This document shows positions 1-5,394 of a DNA stretch of 6,260 bases, one piece after another; the stretch's first letter is position 1, and each line of letters starts with the position of its first letter. The translations under genes were made by a program, and so were the position numbers. Source of the DNA: an uncultured Chloroflexota bacterium. GTDB taxonomy: Bacteria > Chloroflexota > Anaerolineae > Aggregatilineales > Phototrophicaceae. The stretch is taken from positions 1-6,260 of the forward strand of contig CAIVEA010000359.1 in NCBI GenBank assembly GCA_903904765.1, in the 5' to 3' direction. The notes beneath the pieces are model-generated. The model was not told the DNA's origin, did no database searches, and saw only the letters and a program-made list of their open reading frames with translations.

Positions 1-6
1 GGATAA

Positions 7-112
7 CCCTCATCCCCATCCCTTCTCCCTCAGGGCGAAGGGTGTAATACCATCTTACTTCCCCTCTCCAAAGCGGTACTCCGCGTGTTGGAGAGGGGAC
101 TGAGGGGTGAGG
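7..112. repeat. Palindromic intergenic repeat (REP/MITE-like)
   Basis: A C/T-rich left side (from 7) and a G/A-rich right side (to 112) fold back on each other. The core is a perfect 11-bp inverted repeat: CCCCTCTCCAA at 61-71 against TTGGAGAGGGG at 88-98. Inside it sits a second 4-bp stem, GCGG (73-76) with CCGC (81-84). A smaller hairpin, CCCTTC (20-25) with GAAGGG (37-42), lies upstream. The outer arms CCTCATCCCC and the GGGGTGAGG block near 104-112 pair imperfectly. No reading frame explains it. Repeats of this type are frequent between genes in Chloroflexota and some other bacteria, and may be non-autonomous mobile elements. It could also act as a terminator for a gene left of the window, but no T-tract follows. 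Element boundaries are estimates. Confidence 0.6.
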
Positions 113-526
113 TTCTTAAAAAACCTACCCTTGAAAGCATCCCATCCTGTGCTGATGAGGGTGCGACATACTGGAGACAACGTGAGCAATACCCCGACAG
201 GTGTTCTCGTCCTTTTTGCGTGCGTGGCAATCGCTTCAAACAGACTCTTCTTAAAACATCCGGTCATTTGCATCACTAAAAGCTATGTTGTATTACAGCA
301 GGATGTAGAGATTGGGAGACGAACAGCGGGCGCACACGATGTTACGAGTTCAATTCTCGGTTCCCGCCTATTTCCATCGCTACCAGATGTGGGAACAAGG
401 AGCATCGGCTATCGGAGTCCCCCTCACGCGATCCAATATCAGCATCTTGTGAATGGGGATTTGATTCCAAAAGCATCCCCGGCATGAATATTCTGTTCCG
501 TTGGTTCGGCACATTTTGCCCCGCTG
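113..526. other. Gene-free stretch
   Basis: I see no convincing gene here. The open frames present have no family signature, no ribosome binding site and low-complexity or implausible protein composition. The only notable structure is a T-arm-like hairpin at 345-359: a CGAG/CTCG stem with the 7-base loop TTCAATT, matching the tRNA T-loop consensus. It is followed by TTCCCGC at 361-367, resembling a tRNA acceptor 3' strand. A partial 5' partner, GCAGGAT at 298-304, would pair at five of seven positions. I could not build D or anticodon stems between them, so I do not call a tRNA. The region may hold decayed sequence. Confidence 0.5.
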
Positions 527-535
527 TGTTACACT
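527..535 (+). promoter_or_regulatory. Possible extended -10 promoter of the FHA gene
   Basis: TGTTACACT reads as an extended -10 element (TGn followed by TACACT, 4 of 6 matches to TATAAT). It has no recognisable -35 box at the right spacing. It would start transcription near 542, about 40 bases before the ATG at 582, which agrees with the chosen start codon. The match is weak and could be chance. Confidence 0.25.
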
Positions 536-581
536 CGAAACTATCCCGTATTTCGTTGTTCAGAGCGTGCCACACCCGATT

Positions 582-1268
582 ATGAGCGAGTCGCTTTTAC
601 CGCTGGCAAAAATTACTTGGACACATCCGCAAACACAGGCCGTACAGGAATTTGTCCTGACCGAAGGCGCAACCGCCACCATCGGACGGCAGGCAGGGAA
701 TGACATCTGCATTCCTGAGCAACATGTTTCGCGCCAACATGCCGTCATTAACTACCGTGATGGCATTTTCATGATTACTGATCTGGGTAGCGCCAACGGC
801 ACATTCGTCAACGATGTGCAGTTGACCGCTGCTTTTCCGTTGGCCTCCGGCGATGTCATCCGGTTATATGTGCCCATTCTCCAGTTTTCAGCAGCTGTCA
901 CTGAGGAAGATCAGCGCATTGCTGAGGAAATGGGGACGCTCATCACTGCCACCACCAGCACCGGCAAGGGCAAGCTCATCATCAGCAACGGCCCGCAGGA
1001 AGGCCACACCATCCCGCTGCTGCTCAAGCGCGTCACCGTCGGGCGGGCGACCAGCAAAGCCACATGGGAGATCGGCCTGCAAGACCCGTCGGTATCACGC
1101 CCTCATGCGCGGTTGGAATTGATCGAGCAGAACTGGGTGCTGTTTGATATGGGCAGTTCCAACGGAACGCTGGTGAACAATGTCATGATTAACGAGAAGG
1201 GGCGCGGCCTGAAGGATGGGGATATTATCACCTTCGGGGCTACAATCGTCCTGTTTCGCGCAGGGTAG
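582..1268 (+). CDS. Tandem FHA-domain phosphopeptide-binding protein
   Basis: This 228-residue protein consists of two forkhead-associated (FHA) domains and little else. FHA domains bind phosphothreonine peptides, usually downstream of Ser/Thr kinases. The first spans about residues 9-103, with GR at 35-36, an SRQHA motif at 50-54 and LGSANGT at 68-74. The second spans about 133-226, with GR at 154-155, SRPHA at 172-176 and MGSSNGT at 190-196. Both keep the conserved Arg, Ser, His and Asn of the phosphopeptide pocket, so both look competent. A ~25-residue acidic-to-Ser/Thr/Gly linker joins them. No signal peptide or membrane segment is visible, so it is probably cytoplasmic. The frame is open upstream to a TTG at 501, but the FHA fold needs only the ATG at 582. 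That start has no clear Shine-Dalgarno sequence and may be leaderless or weakly translated. No kinase or phosphatase lies in the window, so its partner is unknown. The family is confident; the pathway is not. Confidence 0.9.
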   Translation: MSESLLPLAKITWTHPQTQAVQEFVLTEGATATIGRQAGNDICIPEQHVSRQHAVINYRDGIFMITDLGSANGTFVNDVQLTAAFPLASGDVIRLYVPILQFSAAVTEEDQRIAEEMGTLITATTSTGKGKLIISNGPQEGHTIPLLLKRVTVGRATSKATWEIGLQDPSVSRPHARLELIEQNWVLFDMGSSNGTLVNNVMINEKGRGLKDGDIITFGATIVLFRAG

Positions 1269-1286
1269 CCCCGAACGTTATTGGGG
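1269..1286 (+). terminator. Weak hairpin after the FHA gene
   Basis: CCCC at 1269-1272 pairs with GGGG at 1283-1286; the adjacent AA and TT can extend the stem past a bulged G. It begins directly after the FHA stop codon, in the 47-bp gap between convergent genes. No T-tract follows, so intrinsic termination is uncertain. A second small stem, GTCGT (1305-1309) with ACGAC (1318-1322), lies just beyond. Confidence 0.3.
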
Positions 1287-1315
1287 TCGTTAACTATGGG
1301 GGGAGTCGTTGCGCT

Positions 1316-1549
1316 TTACGACGATTGACCGCTGCTGAAGCGGTCACGGGCGACCATTACCCCGCCCACCACCAGCACCGCGCCAGCGCCCAACAACAGC
1401 ATCAACGTGCTAAGGCCAGCCGGCGGCGCTTCCGTTGTTTCGGCAGCGGCGGGGACGGCTTCAGGGGTGGCTTCCTGTGCGAACGCGGGCAATGCGGTCA
1501 GCAGCAGGCACAGCACAAACACAACAGCAGCTTTCTTCAGCGCGGGCAT
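1316..1549 (-). CDS. Small exported single-pass membrane protein
   Basis: A 77-residue protein with a clear three-part layout. Residues 1-24 are a Sec-type signal peptide: MPALKK charged start, a hydrophobic core, and an AFA cleavage site before QE. Residues 25-45 are a short Ala/Pro/Glu/Thr-rich extracytoplasmic stretch. Residues 46-67 form a Gly/Ala/Val/Leu transmembrane helix, followed by a short tail starting RDR. After cleavage it would be a ~53-residue type I membrane protein, N-terminus outside and tail inside. Cys14 lies within the hydrophobic core and lacks a lipobox, so it is not a lipoprotein. No LPxTG motif precedes the helix. The ATG is supported by a strong Shine-Dalgarno sequence. 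I recognise no family. Chloroflexota genomes carry many short exported proteins with this composition, so homology may be hard to detect. It is convergent with the FHA gene and divergent from the hydrolase at 1860. Function unknown. Confidence 0.75.
   Translation of the reverse strand: MPALKKAAVVFVLCLLLTALPAFAQEATPEAVPAAAETTEAPPAGLSTLMLLLGAGAVLVVGGVMVARDRFSSGQSS
1326..1346. repeat. Perfect 7-bp inverted repeat at the 3' end of the miniprotein gene
   Basis: TGACCGC (1326-1332) and GCGGTCA (1340-1346) form a perfect stem with a 7-base loop. It sits inside the last codons of the gene on the minus strand, before its TAA at 1316-1318. It would form in transcripts from either strand, so it could help end readthrough from both convergent genes or protect the 3' end of the small mRNA. 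No T-tract is present. Confidence 0.4.
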
Positions 1550-1558
1550 AAGGCAACT

Positions 1559-1564
1559 CTCCTT
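1559..1564 (-). promoter_or_regulatory. Ribosome binding site of the membrane miniprotein
   Basis: On the minus strand this reads AAGGAG, nine bases before the ATG at 1549. It is the strongest Shine-Dalgarno match in the window and the main evidence that this short gene is real. A small inverted repeat, CTGTC (1574-1578) with GACAG (1584-1588), lies just upstream in the leader. Confidence 0.7.
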
Positions 1565-1672
1565 CGCGGGTCACTGTCAATCCGACAGGCTGGCATCATG
1601 GTGAACACTTTCATTGTACCGCAACAATCCCTGCGCTTCTATGCGAATCAGGCACGGGGGATAGGGTATTCG

Positions 1673-1702
1673 TTGACCAGTGATCTTAAAATATGATATA
1701 AT
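1673..1702 (+). promoter_or_regulatory. Sigma-70-like promoter of the secreted hydrolase
   Basis: TTGACC at 1673-1678 (5 of 6 to TTGACA) is followed after 18 bases by a perfect TATAAT at 1697-1702. It lies in a pronounced AT-rich island (about 1686-1710) that stands out against the GC-rich surroundings. Transcription would start near 1709 and run into the hydrolase gene. The AT-rich run contains overlapping alternative -10 hexamers such as TATGAT at 1692-1697, so the exact start is uncertain. Some of these could also serve the minus strand. Confidence 0.6.
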
Positions 1703-1708
1703 ATATTT

Positions 1709-1859
1709 ATTGCGATTAGATTGATGGTGTTACAGATTTAGAAGATCATTGATCGTCAGCCTTTTGATTCTACACTTCGTTCTTCATTAGCTTGCACACC
1801 GTTATTTTCCATCCCTTTTCATCACATCTCTATCCATCTATTGAAAGCGAGAAGATTCC
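1709..1859 (+). promoter_or_regulatory. Long 5' leader of the hydrolase gene
   Basis: If the promoter at 1673-1702 is used, the hydrolase mRNA has an untranslated leader of about 150 bases. It contains an 11-base near-perfect palindrome with one central base, GATCA (1744-1748), T, TGATC (1750-1754), which could be an operator placed shortly after the start site. The rest is C/T-rich and holds no riboswitch or open frame that I recognise. Only a weak purine-rich ribosome site (GCGAGAAG, about 1847-1854) precedes the ATG. Confidence 0.3.
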
Positions 1860-2948
1860 ATGAAACGCTTGCATTGGATTCTGGTATGGGTGGTTGCGCT
1901 CAATTTGTTGCTGTTGGCAACCCCTGTTCAGGCTGCTGAAGGGACGCTGCCATTGGCCGAAATCGGCCCGTACAATGAGGTGGGTCGGCAGTCGTTCAGT
2001 ATGGTGGACGAATCCCGTAATCGCGAATTGACAGGGTACATCTGGTATCCCTCTGCCATCAACACCAACCGTCGCCCCGGCCCGGCCGTCCCCAAGAATG
2101 ATGCACCACTAGCGGTAGTGGATACTCCCTATCCACTGGTGATTTATTCACATCCTTTAACGCAGGATGGCTTGGATGCGAATTTCACGCTGGGGCTTGG
2201 GCCACATTTAGCCTCCTATGGATTTGTCGTCATTTCGGTCAATCACAATGATCCTGAAAATCCTTTCCCCAATCTTATCCATCGAACGATGGATATACTG
2301 TTCGTCTTAAATCAGTTTGCCAGTAATGAGAATGCGTGGTCGGGGCTGATCAACTTTGAAAAAGTCGGTATCACTGGCTATTCATTAGGCGGAACAACCG
2401 CTATGATGCTCACGGGTGCGAGTATTGATCCCCTGGCGCTGAGTGAGTTCTGTGCCAGCAGCGACAATACTGGATGGGCGAGATGTGGCATCAGTGAGGA
2501 AATGTGGCAGGCCGTGCTGGATGAGCGTGCGAAATTCGATCCACCTGTCACCGAAGGTGAACTATGGCCGCCTTATACCGACAACCGCATCGCCGCTGTC
2601 ATGCCGATAGCACCTTGTATGGGACCATTCTTTGGAGAGCGCGGGTTGGCAGGTGCTGATGTGCCCACTTTGATCGTTGGTGAGGAAAGCGATGAAATTT
2701 GTATGTATGAACGGGATGCCCTGTCCATGTACGAACATATGGGTTCGGATGATCGGGCGCTGCTGACGCTGCTCAAGCAGCGGCATGAAGGCGTGATTTT
2801 TAACCGCCCCATCAGGGGAATCTTGCCCCAGTATGCGGTGGCGTTCTTCGGCTATCACATTCAAGGGATGACCGAGTATGCCGATTACCTGACCGGGGCT
2901 TATGCGGCTGAATTCAACAATTTGACGTGGGAATCAAGCATCGAGTGA
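1860..2948 (+). CDS. Secreted alpha/beta hydrolase, PAF-acetylhydrolase/dienelactone-hydrolase type
   Basis: A 362-residue exported serine hydrolase expected to cleave ester bonds. Residues 1-26 are a signal peptide: MKR start, long hydrophobic core, cleavage near VQAAEG. The core strand and oxyanion region are YPLVIYSHPL (91-100), where family members usually have SHG. The nucleophile elbow is GYSLGG, with Ser175. The probable acid is Asp278 after the strand PTLIVGEESDE. The probable catalytic His is His309 in RHEGVIF. An insertion of about 55 residues (roughly 190-245), with two Cys residues (198, 209), lies after the nucleophile and probably forms a lid; Cys253 and Cys281 lie further on. 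This order fits bacterial proteins annotated as platelet-activating-factor acetylhydrolase-like or dienelactone hydrolase-like. Which ester it acts on cannot be read from the sequence. It is convergent with the wax-ester-synthase gene, 41 bp away across a shared hairpin. The first ATG fits the signal peptide, so the start is secure. Confidence 0.85.
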   Translation: MKRLHWILVWVVALNLLLLATPVQAAEGTLPLAEIGPYNEVGRQSFSMVDESRNRELTGYIWYPSAINTNRRPGPAVPKNDAPLAVVDTPYPLVIYSHPLTQDGLDANFTLGLGPHLASYGFVVISVNHNDPENPFPNLIHRTMDILFVLNQFASNENAWSGLINFEKVGITGYSLGGTTAMMLTGASIDPLALSEFCASSDNTGWARCGISEEMWQAVLDERAKFDPPVTEGELWPPYTDNRIAAVMPIAPCMGPFFGERGLAGADVPTLIVGEESDEICMYERDALSMYEHMGSDDRALLTLLKQRHEGVIFNRPIRGILPQYAVAFFGYHIQGMTEYADYLTGAYAAEFNNLTWESSIE

Positions 2949-2957
2949 GTTAACACA

Positions 2958-2979
2958 GGGGCGGGTGTGCACCCGCCCC
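2958..2979. terminator. Bidirectional hairpin terminator between convergent genes
   Basis: GGGGCGGG (2958-2965) and CCCGCCCC (2972-2979) form a perfect 8-bp GC stem with loop TGTGCA; the inverted repeat extends to 10 bp around a central TG. It fills the 41-bp gap between the stop codons of the hydrolase (+) and the acyltransferase (-), so it can serve both. Neither side has a good T-tract, so termination efficiency is uncertain, but position and stem strength are persuasive. Confidence 0.7.
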
Positions 2980-2989
2980 CGTATCAGCC

Positions 2990-5203
2990 TTACTCCCACG
3001 GCACGCGCTGGGCGCACACCAGCAATTCCTGCGCCGACTGCGTGAACGGCAGCAGGCGCACCATCATGCCTTTCTTTAGTTGCAGTTCGCCGCGCACCAG
3101 CATCCCCAGCGGAGCTGCTTCGCCGCGCATCACCTTCATCCATGCGCGGTGGTCGCCCTCGATCACGAAGGCCGACTGTGCGTGCGCCTGCCCGACAGTG
3201 ACGCTGTGCGCCGAACGGCACTCGCCTTTCAACAAATCCATCACCACCGCTGTGTCATGGTCGAAACCGTGCGCGGGGGCGGCTTTCATCACGAAGGCCA
3301 GCGCACCCGCCGTCCACTTTTTCGAGGCGGCACGGTAAGCGTTGCTGTCGTTGATGCGCTCCCGAAATTCCTGCGCCCATGCTTCCGAGAACAGCTTGTA
3401 GTGCGGCGTAGGCGGCACTTCCGGTTCGGCAGCCGAAATGACGGGCGCGGTGGGTATGGCGACCAGCATCGGTTCGGCAGCATGACCGTTCTCGTTGGCA
3501 GGCGCGACTGGCGCAGCAATCAGCACGGGTTCGGCGGCGTGACCGTTCTCGCTAACGGGCGCGGCGGGTTCAGGCACGATCTCCGCTGCTGGCGCGGGCG
3601 GCTCGGCAGGTTGGGATGCTTCGGCAGGCACTTCTGTTTGAAGCGGCGCTTCGGCAGGCACTTCCGTTTTGGGTGTTGGCGGCGGAACAGGTTTAGGTAC
3701 TTCGACTGCCACTTCCACTTTGGGGGGCGGTGGTGCGGCAGTGGGCTTAGGCACTTCCGTTTTGGGCGGCGGCGGCGAACTGAGGATAGGTTTGGGGTCT
3801 ACTTTGGCAGCGGCACGCAGTTCGGTATAGCTCTCGTGCAGGTAGCCCACCAATTCTTGCGCGTCCGGGATGATTCCGGTATCCGTCACCAGCGTCATCG
3901 TCATGCGCTGGTTGTAGCTCATCACCACGCAGGCCAGCCCCATCGAAGGATTCAAGGGGAAATAGCCGTAACTGTGCTGCATCTCACGCCCCAGCAGATA
4001 CACCGGAAACTGCGGCCCGCTGACGTTGGTACACCATGTATGCGCCACCAGCGCGAACACCGTAGGCGCGGCTGACCAGATCAGCGGTTGCACCATCGCC
4101 GGCGAGAGCGAGGGCAGCGACAGGATCGCGTCAATCGTGTTCGAGAGATACGACTGCTTCATGGTGAGCGTGTAATCATGCACCGTTTGCAGGCGGTTGA
4201 GAGGGTCGGGGGCGCGCAGCGGCACATCAATCGGCAGCACAGCAATGCGGTTGCCGAAGTCACCCTTCTCCTGCTCGGCACGCATGTTGACCGGAACCAG
4301 CACGCGCACGCTGTCCTGAATGCCGCGTCCGTGCGCCTGTTCGTAGCGGTCTACCGCGCCGCCCAGCACCGCCAGCATGACATCGTTCACCGACACGTTG
4401 GCGCTGGCGCGGATGGCACGCACTTCCGCCATCGGGAACTCTGCCCATGTGAGCATTTGCTGACCGCTGTTCTTGCCGTTGATCGCCAGCGGCTTGAGCA
4501 GCGTCAAATTGTCGCTGATGAGAGTCGCCACGCCGCGCAGCATCTTGCGGCGCTTGTCCTTGTCCGCCAGCACGCCGGACATGAACGACAGTGTGCCGCC
4601 GATTTTGCCCAGCACATCCAGTTTGTGCGGCAGGTCTTTCATCACCGCATCTACGACCAACTGCGTGTCGGAGGGGATGGGCGGCGGGTCGAAGGGCGGT
4701 TTCTTGGGCGGGTCGGAGATTTCCGGCGACAGGTCAAAGAGCAGCGTGAACAGTTCAATCGCGCTCAGGCCATCCACCATCGCGTGATGCACCTTGAAGA
4801 ACAGCGCGGTGCGGTTGCCTTCCAGCCCGTCAATCAGATGCACTTCCCACAGCGGCTTGGCGCGGCTGAGGGGTTTGCTCACCAACTTGCCCGTCAGTTC
4901 GCGCAGTTGCGCTTCGGTGCCGGGGGCGGGCAGCTTGCGCTTGAACACATGATTGCCCGTGAAATAGTCGGGGTCAACCATCCACGTCGGCGGGCCGACT
5001 TTGAGGGGCGCTTGCACCAACCGCTTCTGGTACAGCGGGGCGAGGTGGATGCGAGCGTCTATATGTTCCAGCAGGTCGTCGTAAGAAATTTTGCCGTCAA
5101 AGACCGATACCGCGCCGATGTTCATGGGCGCATGTTCGGTTTCCACATACAAAAAGGCCATATCTACAGGCCCAAGGATATGGGCAGCTTCCGGGTCGCT
5201 CAT
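2990..5203 (-). CDS. WS/DGAT acyltransferase fused to a C-terminal SCP2-like domain
   Basis: A 737-residue protein, far longer than the usual ~450-480 residues. Residues 1-468 are a wax ester synthase/acyl-CoA:diacylglycerol acyltransferase (WS/DGAT) domain, which esterifies fatty alcohols or diacylglycerol with acyl-CoA to make storage wax esters or triacylglycerol. It opens with ILGPVDMAFLYVE, carries the active-site motif HHAMVDG (HHxxxDG) at 139-145, NDVMLA at 273-278, VLVPVNMR at 301-308, GNR at 317-319, and TNVSGP at 392-397. Residues about 469-598 are a Pro/Ala/Glu-rich, probably disordered linker with repeated KTEVP units and a duplicated ENGHAAEP block. Residues about 602-737 resemble an SCP2 sterol-carrier domain: KLFSEAWAQEFRERIN start, FVIEGDHRAW, a GELQLKKG segment, and an end in CAQRVPWE. 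SCP2 domains bind lipids or acyl-CoA in a hydrophobic tunnel. No export signal is visible, so it is probably cytoplasmic or on the inner membrane face. The frame opens upstream to 5269, but the family N-terminus and a GGAG seven bases upstream favour the ATG at 5203 (5206 is possible). Confidence 0.92.
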   Translation of the reverse strand: MSDPEAAHILGPVDMAFLYVETEHAPMNIGAVSVFDGKISYDDLLEHIDARIHLAPLYQKRLVQAPLKVGPPTWMVDPDYFTGNHVFKRKLPAPGTEAQLRELTGKLVSKPLSRAKPLWEVHLIDGLEGNRTALFFKVHHAMVDGLSAIELFTLLFDLSPEISDPPKKPPFDPPPIPSDTQLVVDAVMKDLPHKLDVLGKIGGTLSFMSGVLADKDKRRKMLRGVATLISDNLTLLKPLAINGKNSGQQMLTWAEFPMAEVRAIRASANVSVNDVMLAVLGGAVDRYEQAHGRGIQDSVRVLVPVNMRAEQEKGDFGNRIAVLPIDVPLRAPDPLNRLQTVHDYTLTMKQSYLSNTIDAILSLPSLSPAMVQPLIWSAAPTVFALVAHTWCTNVSGPQFPVYLLGREMQHSYGYFPLNPSMGLACVVMSYNQRMTMTLVTDTGIIPDAQELVGYLHESYTELRAAAKVDPKPILSSPPPPKTEVPKPTAAPPPPKVEVAVEVPKPVPPPTPKTEVPAEAPLQTEVPAEASQPAEPPAPAAEIVPEPAAPVSENGHAAEPVLIAAPVAPANENGHAAEPMLVAIPTAPVISAAEPEVPPTPHYKLFSEAWAQEFRERINDSNAYRAASKKWTAGALAFVMKAAPAHGFDHDTAVVMDLLKGECRSAHSVTVGQAHAQSAFVIEGDHRAWMKVMRGEAAPLGMLVRGELQLKKGMMVRLLPFTQSAQELLVCAQRVPWE
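3471..3550 (-). repeat. 57-bp-spaced direct repeat within the linker coding region
   Basis: Two 23-base copies, at 3471-3493 and 3528-3550, differ at two positions and encode ENGHAAEP twice, 19 residues apart. The flanking residues are also similar (PVLIAAPVAP versus PMLVAIPTAP), so the whole 57-bp unit appears duplicated in tandem and then diverged. A second repeated block, CTTCGGCAGGCACTTC, occurs near 3620 and 3648 and encodes EVPAEA twice. These show the linker growing by tandem duplication. Confidence 0.7.
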
Positions 5204-5210
5204 CATGACG

Positions 5211-5214
5211 CTCC
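5211..5214 (-). promoter_or_regulatory. Ribosome binding site deciding the acyltransferase start
   Basis: On the minus strand this is GGAG within CGGAGCG, seven bases before the ATG at 5203 and four before the adjacent ATG at 5206. The spacing favours 5203. The upstream in-frame ATGs at 5269 and 5221 would add residues (starting MIRCWFRARD) that do not look like the family. Confidence 0.5.
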
Positions 5215-5272
5215 GAATCATCCTAATTTGCGAAAAATAATCCCTAGCCCTGAACCAGCATCTAATCACTCC

Positions 5273-5301
5273 ATTCTACACCCATGTATAAGGACTGACG
5301 A
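5273..5301 (-). promoter_or_regulatory. Probable promoter of the acyltransferase gene
   Basis: On the minus strand, TCGTCA (5301-5296, 4 of 6 to TTGACA) is followed after exactly 17 bases by TAGAAT (5278-5273, 5 of 6 to TATAAT). Transcription would start near 5266, giving a leader of about 60 bases to the ATG at 5203. This start falls downstream of the ATG at 5269, which also argues against that longer start. Confidence 0.4.
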
Positions 5302-5337
5302 AAAATCCCCATGCGCCGCGAATGACTCTGTGTTTCG

Positions 5338-5346
5338 TGATATAAT
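5338..5346 (+). promoter_or_regulatory. Extended -10 promoter of the CocE-type hydrolase
   Basis: TGATATAAT is a perfect extended -10 element (TGn plus TATAAT). No good -35 hexamer is visible, as is usual for this promoter class. Transcription would start near 5353, about 42 bases before the ATG at 5395. It lies back to back with the acyltransferase promoter, so one regulator binding between about 5279 and 5340 could affect both genes. Confidence 0.55.
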
Positions 5347-5382
5347 TCACATAATCAGCTATTCGCAGGACGCACATCTGCC

Positions 5383-5388
5383 GGAGAG
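5383..5388 (+). promoter_or_regulatory. Ribosome binding site of the CocE-type hydrolase
   Basis: GGAGAG lies six bases before the ATG at 5395, a good Shine-Dalgarno match at normal spacing that fixes this start. Confidence 0.6.
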
Positions 5389-5394
5389 TGGCCT

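Noticed and set aside
298..368. Functional tRNA gene
   Set aside because: Only a T-arm and a partial acceptor stem can be formed; no D-arm, no anticodon stem and no readable anticodon were found.
107..487. Plus-strand open frame of 126 codons in the left gene-free stretch
   Set aside because: It begins inside the palindromic repeat, lacks a ribosome binding site, and its translation shows no domain, signal peptide or regular hydrophobic pattern.
501..581. Upstream in-frame extension of the FHA gene from a TTG start
   Set aside because: The extra 27 residues are not needed by the FHA fold, no Shine-Dalgarno sequence precedes the TTG, and the best promoter candidate lies inside the extension.
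1325..1696. Plus-strand open frame overlapping the membrane miniprotein gene
   Set aside because: The Gln/His/Arg-rich product has no features, while the opposite strand encodes a coherent signal peptide and membrane helix behind a strong ribosome binding site.
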